Positions 1-6,256 of a stretch of 6,816 nt of DNA are shown in pieces (positions within the stretch are counted from its first letter, which is position 1; the number at the start of each line of letters is the position of its first letter). The notes beneath the pieces were generated by a model. That model searched no databases and was not told the DNA's origin. It saw only the letters and a program-made list of their open reading frames with translations. Made by a program: the position numbers and the translations under genes. This stretch comes from Pseudomonadota bacterium (GTDB lineage: Bacteria > Pseudomonadota > Gammaproteobacteria > GCA-001735895), in assembly GCA_022545625.1 (NCBI GenBank), contig JACZQS010000130.1, positions 1 through 6,816 on the forward strand. The letters are read 5' to 3'.

Positions 1-468
1 CGCCGCATCGACATTCCATAGACGCAAATTGCGTATATCTTTATGCGTCATTCCGCGTGCCTGCACCGGAAAGTTACCGTGAGCCACGGTTGCACTCGGG
101 GAAAGCGGTGCAATACGGCTGTACAGATTGATTGAATGTAAGGCGTTATACGCGAGTTCGATACCGGCGAGTGATCCATGTTCATGCACCGCGTCGGTCA
201 TCAGCCGATGCGCCGGTATATCGCGATCATCCCACAGTCGACCTTCGACAGAAGGGGTTAATTCTGCACTGGGGTGTATTTCTACTTCCTGGGTACAGAC
301 CACGGCCCAGCCACCTTCAGCCTTGACCCTCCGATTTGCCGCCTCGGCGCGTGGCCGCACATGACCCAGAGCATTACAGTGCGGCACCTGGAAAAAACGA
401 TTTTTGGCGGTCACCGGCCCTATCGGTACCGGCTCGAATAAAATGTCGTATTTAGGGTCTCTACTCAT
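1..468 (-). CDS. TMADH/DgcA-type flavin oxidoreductase, N-terminal part (cut by window edge)
   Basis: This frame runs open for 156 codons from an ATG at 468 to the left edge, so the C-terminus is missing. The protein belongs to the trimethylamine dehydrogenase family (Old Yellow Enzyme-like barrel, FMN). It opens with RDPKYDILFEPVPIGPVTAK, then NRFFQVPHC, in which Cys31 matches the cysteine that binds FMN covalently in trimethylamine dehydrogenase. KAEGGWAVVCT and LMTDAVHEHG follow. It is clearly a paralogue of the gene just upstream, sharing most of these blocks. Where trimethylamine dehydrogenase has Tyr60 of its aromatic substrate bowl, this protein has Glu61 (TQEVEIHPS), a pattern that reminds me of dimethylglycine demethylase DgcA. 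Its ATG overlaps the upstream stop codon as ATGA, so translation is probably coupled; the Shine-Dalgarno is weak. The iron-sulfur and NAD/FAD-like domains would lie outside the window. A secondary or tertiary N-methyl amine demethylase is the best guess; the substrate is unknown. Confidence 0.9.
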   Translation of the reverse strand, partial: MSRDPKYDILFEPVPIGPVTAKNRFFQVPHCNALGHVRPRAEAANRRVKAEGGWAVVCTQEVEIHPSAELTPSVEGRLWDDRDIPAHRLMTDAVHEHGSLAGIELAYNALHSINLYSRIAPLSPSATVAHGNFPVQARGMTHKDIRNLRLWNVDAA

Positions 469-2519
469 GTTGTATTCACTACCACTCGATCTTGTTTAAT
501 TTCTAATTGATCTTTAATATCCAAACCTAGTTCCCGTGCCGCCTTGTGTCCAGCGTAAACTGCAGAGGCAATTATACCGGGGGCGGCACAATCACCAATA
601 CGCTGAATCGTCAGCCCGCCATTTGCATGAAACGTTTCGGCCCGTGATTCGAGCTCGAACCAGAGTTCGGCTGAGGGAATACGTGCCGTCACCGGAATCA
701 GATATGCGGCTGCAATATCGCTTTCGCTGCCACTAAACACGCATTCCAGACCGATATTGTTTGGTTTGAAATAAGTGAGTCCCCGGTCGGTGACAATCTC
801 GATACCGGCATCGTACATGGCTTTCAAGGTCTGATGCTGCTCCTGGGTATAATAACTCCATCCGCCTGCCCTGCCCTGCGGCGTTACCAGCGTCACATCT
901 ATGCCCTCGGCACGCAACTTTAACGCAATCGCACTCGCCATGTAATAGTGATCATCATCGAAAATAACGACGCTCGCCTCGGGTACATGGCCGCTTAATA
1001 TCTGATCAACCGAAATCACATTAGGCAGATCCCAGCCCTCAAAAGCAGTTGAACGCCAGCGGCCGACCCCGTCGCTACGCCATTTGGCGCCGGTGGCGAT
1101 AATCACGTGCTGCATCCCGAGTTCGAGCACCGCCGGGGCATCGAGATGATTGTCTGGGTAGACTTCAATATTCGACAATTTGGCAATTTGTCCCAAACGC
1201 CAGTCGCGCACCCTGGCCCATTCTGAAAGTCCGGGCAAACGGCTCTCGCTATTGATACGCCCGCCCAGTTCAGTATCGGCTTCCGCCAGAATTACGCTAT
1301 ATCCGCGATGACCTAGCGTACAGGCCGCTTCCAGCCCCGCGGGACCGCTACCGATCACCAGTACCGTTTCATCGGCGTGTTTCGGTGGTACCCGATCAGG
1401 ATGCCAACCTCGACGCCACTCCTCACCCATGGTTGGATTTTGCGTGCAACGTATCGGGCTCCCGAGCGTATCGTACGCGTAACAGATATTACAGCCGATA
1501 CATTCTCTAATATCGTCGATACGACCCTGGTCGATCTTACTCGGCAGGAAAGGGTCTGCTATCGAGGGACGGGCTGCACCAATGAAATCCTGTATACCTT
1601 TTTTTATCTGGCTCAACATGGTATCCGGCGAGGTGAAGCGACCCACGCTCACAACCGGTTTTGTGGTCAGTGATTTTATTTTAGCCACCGCCGCCTGGTT
1701 TGATGCCTCCTTGACGAAACGAGAGCTACCCATTTCCAGCTTGTAATCGGTGACCGTGATATCCCACAGATCGGGCAACTCGGCAATCGTTTCAAACATT
1801 TCGAATAGTTCGTCTGGATCCGATTCGATTTCGGCCGGCACCGAATAGCGTACTGCCACAGCACATCGATGCCCAACCGTCTCCAGGGTCTGCTCGATGA
1901 TTTCCCTGACCAGGCGTACCCGGTTGATCGCCGCTCCACCGTATTCATCGCAGCGCGTGTTAAGACTCGGCGACAGAAAATCGTTCAGCAGATAGCCATG
2001 GTTGGCATAGACGTAGACGATATCGAAGCCGGCGTCGACTGCACGTTTTGCGGCTGCATTATGCCAGGCACGATAAGTACCGATGTCTGCTCGCGTCATC
2101 GCCTGGCTTTGGACCGGCATACCCACAAGCGCGGTATTGGGCAGGCTATCAACGCTGAACGCCAGTTCCCGGCTATACATATTCGCAGCGCGATGTCCAG
2201 CGTACCAGAGCTCGACACCGGCGAGCGCACCATGTTCATGCACTGCATCGGTCATCAAACGTAAATTACGAACATCATCATCTCCCCACAGACTGGCATG
2301 GGGGAAAGGCATATCATCGGAGCTTGGGTGTATCGAACAATATTCTGTACACACCACACCCCAGCCACCCTCGGCCTTGACACCGCGCATCGCGGCCATC
2401 ATCTGCGGCCTCTGATATCCCATACCACTGCAATGTGGCACCTGGTAAAACCGATTGGGTGCAGTAACCGGCCCAATCTTTATCGGTTCAAACAGCGGGT
2501 CAAAGCGGGGATCACGCAT
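465..2519 (-). CDS. Trimethylamine dehydrogenase-like iron-sulfur flavoprotein (probable N-demethylase)
   Basis: The 684-residue protein has the full trimethylamine dehydrogenase (TMADH) architecture: an FMN-binding TIM barrel (about 1-335), a 4Fe-4S segment, then two dinucleotide-binding domains. Family members oxidise methylamines to an imine, releasing formaldehyde, and pass electrons via the cluster. Visible landmarks are Cys30 in NRFYQVPHC (the FMN-linking position), Tyr60 in TEYCSI, Tyr171/His174 in VYVYANH, Arg224, the RPSIADPFLP block at 317-326, cluster cysteines 340, 343, 346 and 358, and the nucleotide motif GSGPAG at 390-395. The TMADH active-site bowl is incomplete: Tyr60 remains, but the loop carrying Trp264 and Asp267 is shortened (DYKLEMGSSRF), and Asp350 sits where Trp355 would be. 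Free trimethylamine is therefore an unlikely substrate; a demethylase for a larger amine fits better. It is somewhat shorter than classic TMADH (about 730). The start at 2519 has a GAGA five bases upstream and lies 31 bp after the oxygenase gene. Family assignment is firm; substrate is not. Confidence 0.95.
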   Translation of the reverse strand: MRDPRFDPLFEPIKIGPVTAPNRFYQVPHCSGMGYQRPQMMAAMRGVKAEGGWGVVCTEYCSIHPSSDDMPFPHASLWGDDDVRNLRLMTDAVHEHGALAGVELWYAGHRAANMYSRELAFSVDSLPNTALVGMPVQSQAMTRADIGTYRAWHNAAAKRAVDAGFDIVYVYANHGYLLNDFLSPSLNTRCDEYGGAAINRVRLVREIIEQTLETVGHRCAVAVRYSVPAEIESDPDELFEMFETIAELPDLWDITVTDYKLEMGSSRFVKEASNQAAVAKIKSLTTKPVVSVGRFTSPDTMLSQIKKGIQDFIGAARPSIADPFLPSKIDQGRIDDIRECIGCNICYAYDTLGSPIRCTQNPTMGEEWRRGWHPDRVPPKHADETVLVIGSGPAGLEAACTLGHRGYSVILAEADTELGGRINSESRLPGLSEWARVRDWRLGQIAKLSNIEVYPDNHLDAPAVLELGMQHVIIATGAKWRSDGVGRWRSTAFEGWDLPNVISVDQILSGHVPEASVVIFDDDHYYMASAIALKLRAEGIDVTLVTPQGRAGGWSYYTQEQHQTLKAMYDAGIEIVTDRGLTYFKPNNIGLECVFSGSESDIAAAYLIPVTARIPSAELWFELESRAETFHANGGLTIQRIGDCAAPGIIASAVYAGHKAARELGLDIKDQLEIKQDRVVVNTT

Positions 2520-2550
2520 CGGAGTCTCGCCAATTATTGGGCACCGAAAA

Positions 2551-3768
2551 TCAGGCGACGCTTGTCAGCTTGCGCTGATCGACCAGGTGCTGATTAACCT
2601 GTTTCAGATTCCCGCTTTCTGGCGCCTGATCCAGGCCAACTACCGGTATTAAATCGCGTAGCTGGTTTTGAAAAGAACAGATGCCCAGTTCCAGATCGGA
2701 TAGTAGAACTTCGTCGAACGCGCTTGAGCGCATCCCCTCGGCAGCCCATTTTATCAATTGCACATCCTCGTTACCTACGGCCATATTGATTTCGCGGTTG
2801 AGTGCCCTTGCTTTCTGCATTTGTTTACGCTCATCGGGTAGTGCATAGCAGGCACCGGCCATCACTGATTTCTGATACCCGGTCGGGTATACCTGGTAGA
2901 CCTCGATCATGTCTGGAAACAGGGTTATCACGATACCGGGAAACATGCCCCAGTAAATCCAGAGATAGCGATGCGACTCGGGCAGGTAGTTTGATTCGGG
3001 TAGCGACGAGACGTAATTCTGGTTCAGGGGAATCTTATGCTGGCGATTTTTGAAACTGCCATAGGACCTGCCCAGCCCGCTTTCCAGCACTTGATCCGTG
3101 TAGGTCGGCCCGGTAAGGTCATGTAACCCGGGATGCCCTTTAGGCACGTGGTATCCCTCGTTATCGATATCGACTACCGATTTCCAGTCCAGGTCAAAGT
3201 CGAATCGCCAGGGCTCGTCGTAGGTTTGCATATCCTCGATCCGGTATAAACCGATCTCCTGCTCGGCCTCCCTGTAAGTTTCGGCAACCGACTTGCCTTC
3301 ACCACCAAACCGAATAAATATCAAGCCATGCCAGACTTCGCAGTCGAGCGGCTTCAAACCCAGTTTATCCTTGTCAATTTCTGGAAATGCATTCGACCTG
3401 GGAATATTTTTTAAACTGCCATCGAGGTTGTAAGACCAGCCGTGAAACGGGCAGATCAGGGCATTCCCGCAGTGTCCCCTGTCACCGACCGCGACACGCG
3501 ATCCGCGGTGCCGACACAAATTATGGAAGGCTCCCAGGTTTCCGTTATTATCACGAACCACCACGGCTCTTTCATTCGCGATGTCCAGGCACTGGTAGTC
3601 GCCTGCATTCGGGATGTCCGAAACATGGCCGACCCATATCCATTTTTGCAGAAACACCTGCTCCATTTCGAGCTGTGTTAGCTCAGCATTGTTATAACAC
3701 CAGGCGGGCAATCCATTGCGTTTTCCGCCTGCTTGATTAAAAAGCGCTTCCGCTGTGGTAAATTTCAT
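2551..3768 (-). CDS. Rieske non-heme iron oxygenase, alpha subunit (quaternary-amine demethylase candidate)
   Basis: This 405-residue protein is the catalytic subunit of a Rieske oxygenase. The N-terminal Rieske domain carries the 2Fe-2S ligands Cys85, His87 (CRHRGS), Cys106 and His109 (CPFHGW). The C-terminal domain carries the mononuclear iron ligands His207 and His212 (NEGYHVPKGHPGL) and probably Asp335 (NEDVQLI). The bridging position is Glu204 rather than the Asp of naphthalene dioxygenase, as also in carnitine oxygenase CntA. No beta-subunit gene is adjacent, which suits the homotrimeric enzymes that demethylate glycine betaine, stachydrine or carnitine, releasing formaldehyde. An aromatic or other alpha-only hydroxylase remains possible. 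The flavin reductase partner is not in the window. I chose ATG 3768: an AAGAG (complement of 3778-3782) lies nine bases upstream. An in-frame TTG three codons earlier abuts that ribosome-binding site, so it is less likely. It sits between the aminotransferase and the flavoprotein, in the same direction. Confidence 0.92.
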   Translation of the reverse strand: MKFTTAEALFNQAGGKRNGLPAWCYNNAELTQLEMEQVFLQKWIWVGHVSDIPNAGDYQCLDIANERAVVVRDNNGNLGAFHNLCRHRGSRVAVGDRGHCGNALICPFHGWSYNLDGSLKNIPRSNAFPEIDKDKLGLKPLDCEVWHGLIFIRFGGEGKSVAETYREAEQEIGLYRIEDMQTYDEPWRFDFDLDWKSVVDIDNEGYHVPKGHPGLHDLTGPTYTDQVLESGLGRSYGSFKNRQHKIPLNQNYVSSLPESNYLPESHRYLWIYWGMFPGIVITLFPDMIEVYQVYPTGYQKSVMAGACYALPDERKQMQKARALNREINMAVGNEDVQLIKWAAEGMRSSAFDEVLLSDLELGICSFQNQLRDLIPVVGLDQAPESGNLKQVNQHLVDQRKLTSVA

Positions 3769-3806
3769 ATTCTTCAACTCTTTAAATTTCTATCCAACAT
3801 TTGAGT

Positions 3807-3823
3807 GGGAAACCAGGATTCCC
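3807..3823 (-). repeat. Second small stem-loop abutting the palindrome
   Basis: GGGAA and TTCCC form a five-base inverted repeat around a seven-base loop. It begins immediately after the 28-bp palindrome in the direction of minus-strand transcription, so the 73-bp gap between the aminotransferase and oxygenase genes would hold two stacked hairpins. The stem is short and could be chance, but its exact abutment suggests a composite mRNA structure. Confidence 0.4.
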
Positions 3824-3851
3824 AGATTCTCCTGCCCGGGCAGGAGAATCT
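3824..3851. repeat. Perfect 28-bp palindrome at the aminotransferase stop codon
   Basis: Two 14-base arms, AGATTCTCCTGCCC and its exact complement, meet with no spacer. In the minus-strand transcript this folds as a 12-pair stem with a CCGG loop, and its first base is the last base of the aminotransferase TAA. No run of U follows on the minus strand, so it is not a standard intrinsic terminator. It could protect the 3' end of the aminotransferase message, set an RNA processing point, partly attenuate the genes downstream, or be a protein-binding site. The symmetry is seen directly; the role is inferred. Confidence 0.85.
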
Positions 3852-5260
3852 TAACCTCCCCAGGCCTGATGCTTATCGCTAAATTTTTCTCGATCGACCT
3901 CGTCGGCTAGATCGTGCATGGCCAGCTCGATACCTTTTCGCAAAATGCCGATCATTTCATCAATTTGTTCGCGTGTGATGGTCAAAGGTGGCGACATCAC
4001 GCACATATTGACCAACGGGCGGACAATCAGTCCAAGCGCCTGGCAGTGTTTATCAATTCGATTGCCAATTTCATAGTCCATCTCCAGATCGCTATCGCCC
4101 GCATGCAATTCACATTCAACGCAGGCCATCAATCCGATACCACGCACATCGCTAACAATCGGGATATCGCGCAGGGTTTGAAGCTGTTCCTGCATGTAGG
4201 GACCAACCTCCCGCACATGTTCGAACAATTTCTCGCGTTTCATGATTTCTAGATTTTTTAAACCGGCGACTGCTGCTACCGGGTGGCCAGAGTAGGTGAA
4301 ACCGTTTGAAAACACAGCGCTATCGCCACCGAGCTGATTGATTTCATCAAGCAGGCGATCCGATACCAGGAAAGCCCCCATCGGCACGTATGCCGAGGTC
4401 ATACCTTTCGCCGTGGTAATAATATCCGGCTGTATGCCAAATACGGCTTCCGAGGCAAAACAATGACCCAGGCGACCGAATGCAGTGACTACCTCGTCAG
4501 ACAAATACAGCAGATCGTACTTCCGGCATATTTCGAGGCAACGCTGGTGATAACCCTGGGGTGGCACGATGACACCACCCGATGCGAGAATCGGTTCGGC
4601 GACAAATACAGCACAGCGATCCGCGCCAACTTCGAGAATACAATTCTCCAGGTCAGCCACACATTGATCGAGAAATTCTGCATCCGACTGCCCTTCAGAT
4701 TTCCATAACGGGTGCGGCGCCGGGATGTGATGCACCAGTCCTTCGATAAAATCGAGTGAACTCTTGTCGCGTTCCTTACCCGAAACGCTGGCGCTTAAAT
4801 AGGTACTGCCGTGATATCCCTTCTTGCGCGCAATAATGTGTTTTTTCTCGGGCTTGCCGCGAACATTGTTGTAAAACTGGACAAATCGTATAGCTGAATC
4901 CACTGCGGTCGAGCCACCAGTGGTGAAAAACACATGATTGAGATCGCCGGGTGCCTCCGCTGCCAGGGCTTGACTCAATTTTGCAGCGGGACCCGTCGTC
5001 AGCGACCAGGGCGAGGTGTAGGGCAATTGCATGATCTGGTCATAAATGGCCTGCGCCATTTCCTCGCGTCCGTGCCCAATATTGACGCACCACATGCCCG
5101 CCGGGCCATCGAGCAAACGATTACCATCACTATCATATACGTATACACCCTCACCCCTGGCAACCACGGTACGTTGGTTTTGACCCAGCTTGGCAATATC
5201 GTCCCAGGGATGAATGAATTGATTGTCGATCCGCTTTAGATCTGCTGTTGTACCTGACAT
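3851..5260 (-). CDS. Class III (omega) PLP-dependent aminotransferase
   Basis: The 469-residue protein is a full-length fold-type I, class III aminotransferase, cytosolic by its lack of a signal peptide. Such enzymes move a terminal amino group to a keto acid, often pyruvate, leaving an aldehyde. Visible features are GPAGMWCVN at 52-60, the phosphate-binding loop TTGGSTAVDSA at 113-123, Tyr149-His150-Gly151 stacking on the cofactor, Asp255 in LSDEVV contacting the pyridine nitrogen, Lys285 in TTAKG as the Schiff-base lysine, Thr322, and Arg414 in GLIVRP at the place of the mobile arginine that binds the keto-acid carboxylate. Relatives include beta-alanine, taurine, putrescine and gamma-aminobutyrate transaminases; the sequence alone does not choose among them. 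The ATG at 5260 has GAGGA (complement of 5270-5274) nine bases upstream. It is the first gene of the minus-strand unit, so the amine it uses is probably the product of the demethylating enzymes encoded after it. Confidence 0.95.
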   Translation of the reverse strand: MSGTTADLKRIDNQFIHPWDDIAKLGQNQRTVVARGEGVYVYDSDGNRLLDGPAGMWCVNIGHGREEMAQAIYDQIMQLPYTSPWSLTTGPAAKLSQALAAEAPGDLNHVFFTTGGSTAVDSAIRFVQFYNNVRGKPEKKHIIARKKGYHGSTYLSASVSGKERDKSSLDFIEGLVHHIPAPHPLWKSEGQSDAEFLDQCVADLENCILEVGADRCAVFVAEPILASGGVIVPPQGYHQRCLEICRKYDLLYLSDEVVTAFGRLGHCFASEAVFGIQPDIITTAKGMTSAYVPMGAFLVSDRLLDEINQLGGDSAVFSNGFTYSGHPVAAVAGLKNLEIMKREKLFEHVREVGPYMQEQLQTLRDIPIVSDVRGIGLMACVECELHAGDSDLEMDYEIGNRIDKHCQALGLIVRPLVNMCVMSPPLTITREQIDEMIGILRKGIELAMHDLADEVDREKFSDKHQAWGG

Positions 5261-5300
5261 CGGCTTGCATCCTCGATTGGTCGCACACTAGGGGAAATGA

Positions 5301-5319
5301 ATTATAATATTTTTATAAT
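5301..5319. repeat. Inverted repeat ATTATAA-N5-TTATAAT over the -10 region
   Basis: Two exact seven-base arms are separated by TATTT. Each arm reads as a TATAAT-like box on one strand, and the left arm is the proposed -10 of the operon promoter. A dimeric repressor bound here would block transcription. The composition is nearly pure A/T, which lowers the significance of the symmetry. Confidence 0.5.
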
Positions 5320-5328
5320 AAAAATCAA
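5301..5328 (-). promoter_or_regulatory. Candidate sigma-70 promoter for the aminotransferase-led operon
   Basis: On the minus strand, TTGATT (complement of 5323-5328) and TATAAT (complement of 5301-5306) are separated by 16 bases. The -10 matches consensus exactly and the -35 at four to five positions. Transcription would start near 5294, giving a leader of roughly 35 bases before the aminotransferase ATG at 5260. The region is AT-rich, so chance matches are possible. Confidence 0.55.
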
Positions 5329-5349
5329 CTATATCAATAGTATATGAAT

Positions 5350-5363
5350 TTTAGTTGACTAAA
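5350..5363. repeat. Inverted repeat TTTAGT-TG-ACTAAA, possible operator
   Basis: Six-base arms are perfectly complementary around a TG centre. The repeat covers the candidate -35 hexamer (TTGACT, 5355-5360) of the regulator gene, a position expected for an autoregulatory operator. A related AGTTGA element occurs inverted at 5325-5330. Confidence 0.5.
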
Positions 5364-5381
5364 CGCTCATTAAGTTATAAC
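5355..5381 (+). promoter_or_regulatory. Candidate promoter of the TetR-family gene
   Basis: TTGACT (5355-5360) and TATAAC (5376-5381) lie 15 bases apart, slightly short of the ideal 17. A start near 5388 would leave a leader of about 27 bases before the ATG at 5415. The first base of this -35 box is also the first base of a possible TTG start codon, which is one reason to prefer the later ATG. Confidence 0.45.
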
Positions 5382-5384
5382 TTA
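5371..5384. repeat. Perfect 14-bp palindrome TAAGTTATAACTTA, possible operator
   Basis: The site is fully self-complementary and covers the proposed -10 of the regulator gene. Together with the repeat at 5350-5363 it would place two symmetric sites across one promoter, fitting binding by a TetR-family dimer. Whether the regulator binds here is inferred. Confidence 0.5.
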
Positions 5385-5414
5385 CAAATACCAGAGAACC
5401 AGACGAAACAACCG

Positions 5415-6083
5415 ATGCTGACCAGGGTAACCGAGAAAAATCTGCCGAGCCGGAATCGCTCCGTTCAAAGCGAATTCCGTAAACGCCAGTTGATCGAGAC
5501 TACTATCAATTGCATCGACAAACTCGGTCTTTCCCAGACTACCCTGGCGCGAATAGCCGAACATGCCGGTGTTTCGCAGGGAGTTATTGTATTCCATTTC
5601 CAGTCTAAAAAATCCTTGTTCGAACAAACGCTTCGGCATCTGAGCCATGAGTACATGCAGTGCTGGATAGACGCCTGCGATAATGCCGCCGAAGATCCTG
5701 TGTCTCAACTTTGCGCAATTATTAAATCCACTTTTAATCCGTCGATCTGTAACCGTAAGAAAATCAGCGTTTGGTACGCTTTCTGGGGTGAATCGCGTTC
5801 CCGCCCCAGGTACATGGAAATATGTGGCGCCCATGACCAGGCCTTTTCAGGAAAATTGTTGTCACTATGCACTGAAATTGGGGCAACCAGTCGATCAGAC
5901 TTAAGCCCGAAAACAGCCGCGTTTAGTATTGAAGGAATGACCGAAGGACTATGGCAAAATTTCTTAATCGGCGCAGCGGGATTTAAACGAGTCCAGGCAC
6001 TCGCCATGGTTTTTGAACTACTCGAGATCATATTTCCTGACAAAAGCCATGATATCCACCGACTCTCAGTATCATCGAATTAA
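5415..6083 (+). CDS. TetR-family transcriptional regulator, BetI-like
   Basis: From ATG 5415 the protein has 222 residues. A TetR N-terminal DNA-binding domain spans about residues 21-69, with the helix-turn-helix in LARIAEHAGVSQGVIVFHF (44-62), followed by KKSLFEQTL. The C-terminal part resembles BetI, the choline-responsive repressor: compare VWYAFWGES with RPRY at about 119-132, and a late EGMTEGLW block. BetI relatives sense small quaternary amines or related compounds, so this protein probably represses the divergent aminotransferase unit, and perhaps the binding-protein gene that follows, until the amine is present. The frame is open upstream to a TTG at 5355, which would give 242 residues, but that codon coincides with a likely -35 box and the added stretch covers a palindrome and a -10. 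Neither start has a strong Shine-Dalgarno. It is about 25 residues longer than E. coli BetI, mainly at the N-terminus. Family assignment is strong; the ligand is inferred. Confidence 0.88.
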   Translation: MLTRVTEKNLPSRNRSVQSEFRKRQLIETTINCIDKLGLSQTTLARIAEHAGVSQGVIVFHFQSKKSLFEQTLRHLSHEYMQCWIDACDNAAEDPVSQLCAIIKSTFNPSICNRKKISVWYAFWGESRSRPRYMEICGAHDQAFSGKLLSLCTEIGATSRSDLSPKTAAFSIEGMTEGLWQNFLIGAAGFKRVQALAMVFELLEIIFPDKSHDIHRLSVSSN

Positions 6084-6204
6084 TGTGTTCAAAATTCTAA
6101 TAGTGGTAATATGACAAACGGACCATCACTATGTTAATGTCAGGCATCGCAGGTAAAGCGCCACCGGTAAATGAGCTACTGTTAGGCCATCGACAATAAA
6201 ATAA

Positions 6205-6229
6205 ATTTGAACAATACCGGAGTTCAAAT
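6205..6229. repeat. Inverted repeat ATTTGAAC-N9-GTTCAAAT upstream of the binding-protein gene
   Basis: Two exact eight-base arms flank nine bases (AATACCGGA), ending 27 bases before the binding-protein ATG. The 25-bp span and symmetry fit an operator for a dimeric regulator. It could also fold in RNA as a small hairpin just ahead of the ribosome-binding site. Its sequence differs from the repeats around 5350-5384, so a different regulator might act here. Confidence 0.55.
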
Positions 6230-6246
6230 ATTGAAAATAAACCTTT

Positions 6247-6251
6247 GGAGG
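6247..6251 (+). promoter_or_regulatory. Strong ribosome-binding site of the binding-protein gene
   Basis: GGAGG stands five bases before ATG 6257 and fixes that start. It is the strongest Shine-Dalgarno in the window, as expected for a periplasmic binding protein that must be made in excess of its transporter. Confidence 0.85.
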
Positions 6252-6256
6252 AAAAG

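Larger units (their letters stand above)
5261..5414. promoter_or_regulatory. Divergent control region between aminotransferase unit and TetR-family regulator
   Basis: This 154-bp, very AT-rich stretch separates the two transcription units and holds a candidate promoter for each strand plus at least three inverted repeats, listed separately. The arrangement, with a TetR/BetI-type gene facing the operon it may control, is the usual one for a local repressor acting on both its own promoter and that of the neighbouring catabolic genes. A spaced pair, TCAACT (5325-5330) and AGTTGA (5353-5358), also faces inward across the middle of the region. Confidence 0.7.
6084..6256 (+). other. Intergenic leader between regulator and binding-protein gene
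   Basis: This 173-bp stretch holds no convincing gene. It contains an inverted repeat (6205-6229), a further GTTCAAA copy at 6087-6093, an imperfect hairpin pairing TAGTG (6101-6105) with CACTA (6127-6131), and a strong ribosome-binding site at its end. No U-tract terminator follows the regulator gene and no clear -35/-10 pair was found, so the binding-protein gene may be read partly from the regulator promoter or from a promoter that needs an activator. Confidence 0.5.

Noticed and set aside
128..364. Plus-strand open frames opposite the left flavoprotein gene
   Set aside because: They are antisense to a frame with strong TMADH-family homology and show no protein features of their own.
465..2519. 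Calling the flavoprotein trimethylamine dehydrogenase itself
   Set aside because: Two of the three aromatic bowl positions that bind trimethylamine are missing, and the gene sits with enzymes for a larger amine.
2551..3768. Naming the oxygenase GbcA, Stc2 or CntA
   Set aside because: The iron-ligand motifs are shared by all of them, but the surrounding sequence is not a close match to any that I remember. A specific name would overstate the evidence.
3807..3851. Intrinsic transcription terminator between aminotransferase and oxygenase genes
   Set aside because: The hairpin is strong, but no U-rich run follows on the minus strand and the downstream gene continues in the same direction. It is listed as a palindrome instead.
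6131..6199. A 22-codon frame starting MLMSGIAGKAPP in the leader of the binding-protein gene, with an 8-codon frame from 6111
   Set aside because: Neither has a convincing ribosome-binding site, regulatory codon run or recognisable sequence. Short frames like these are expected by chance.
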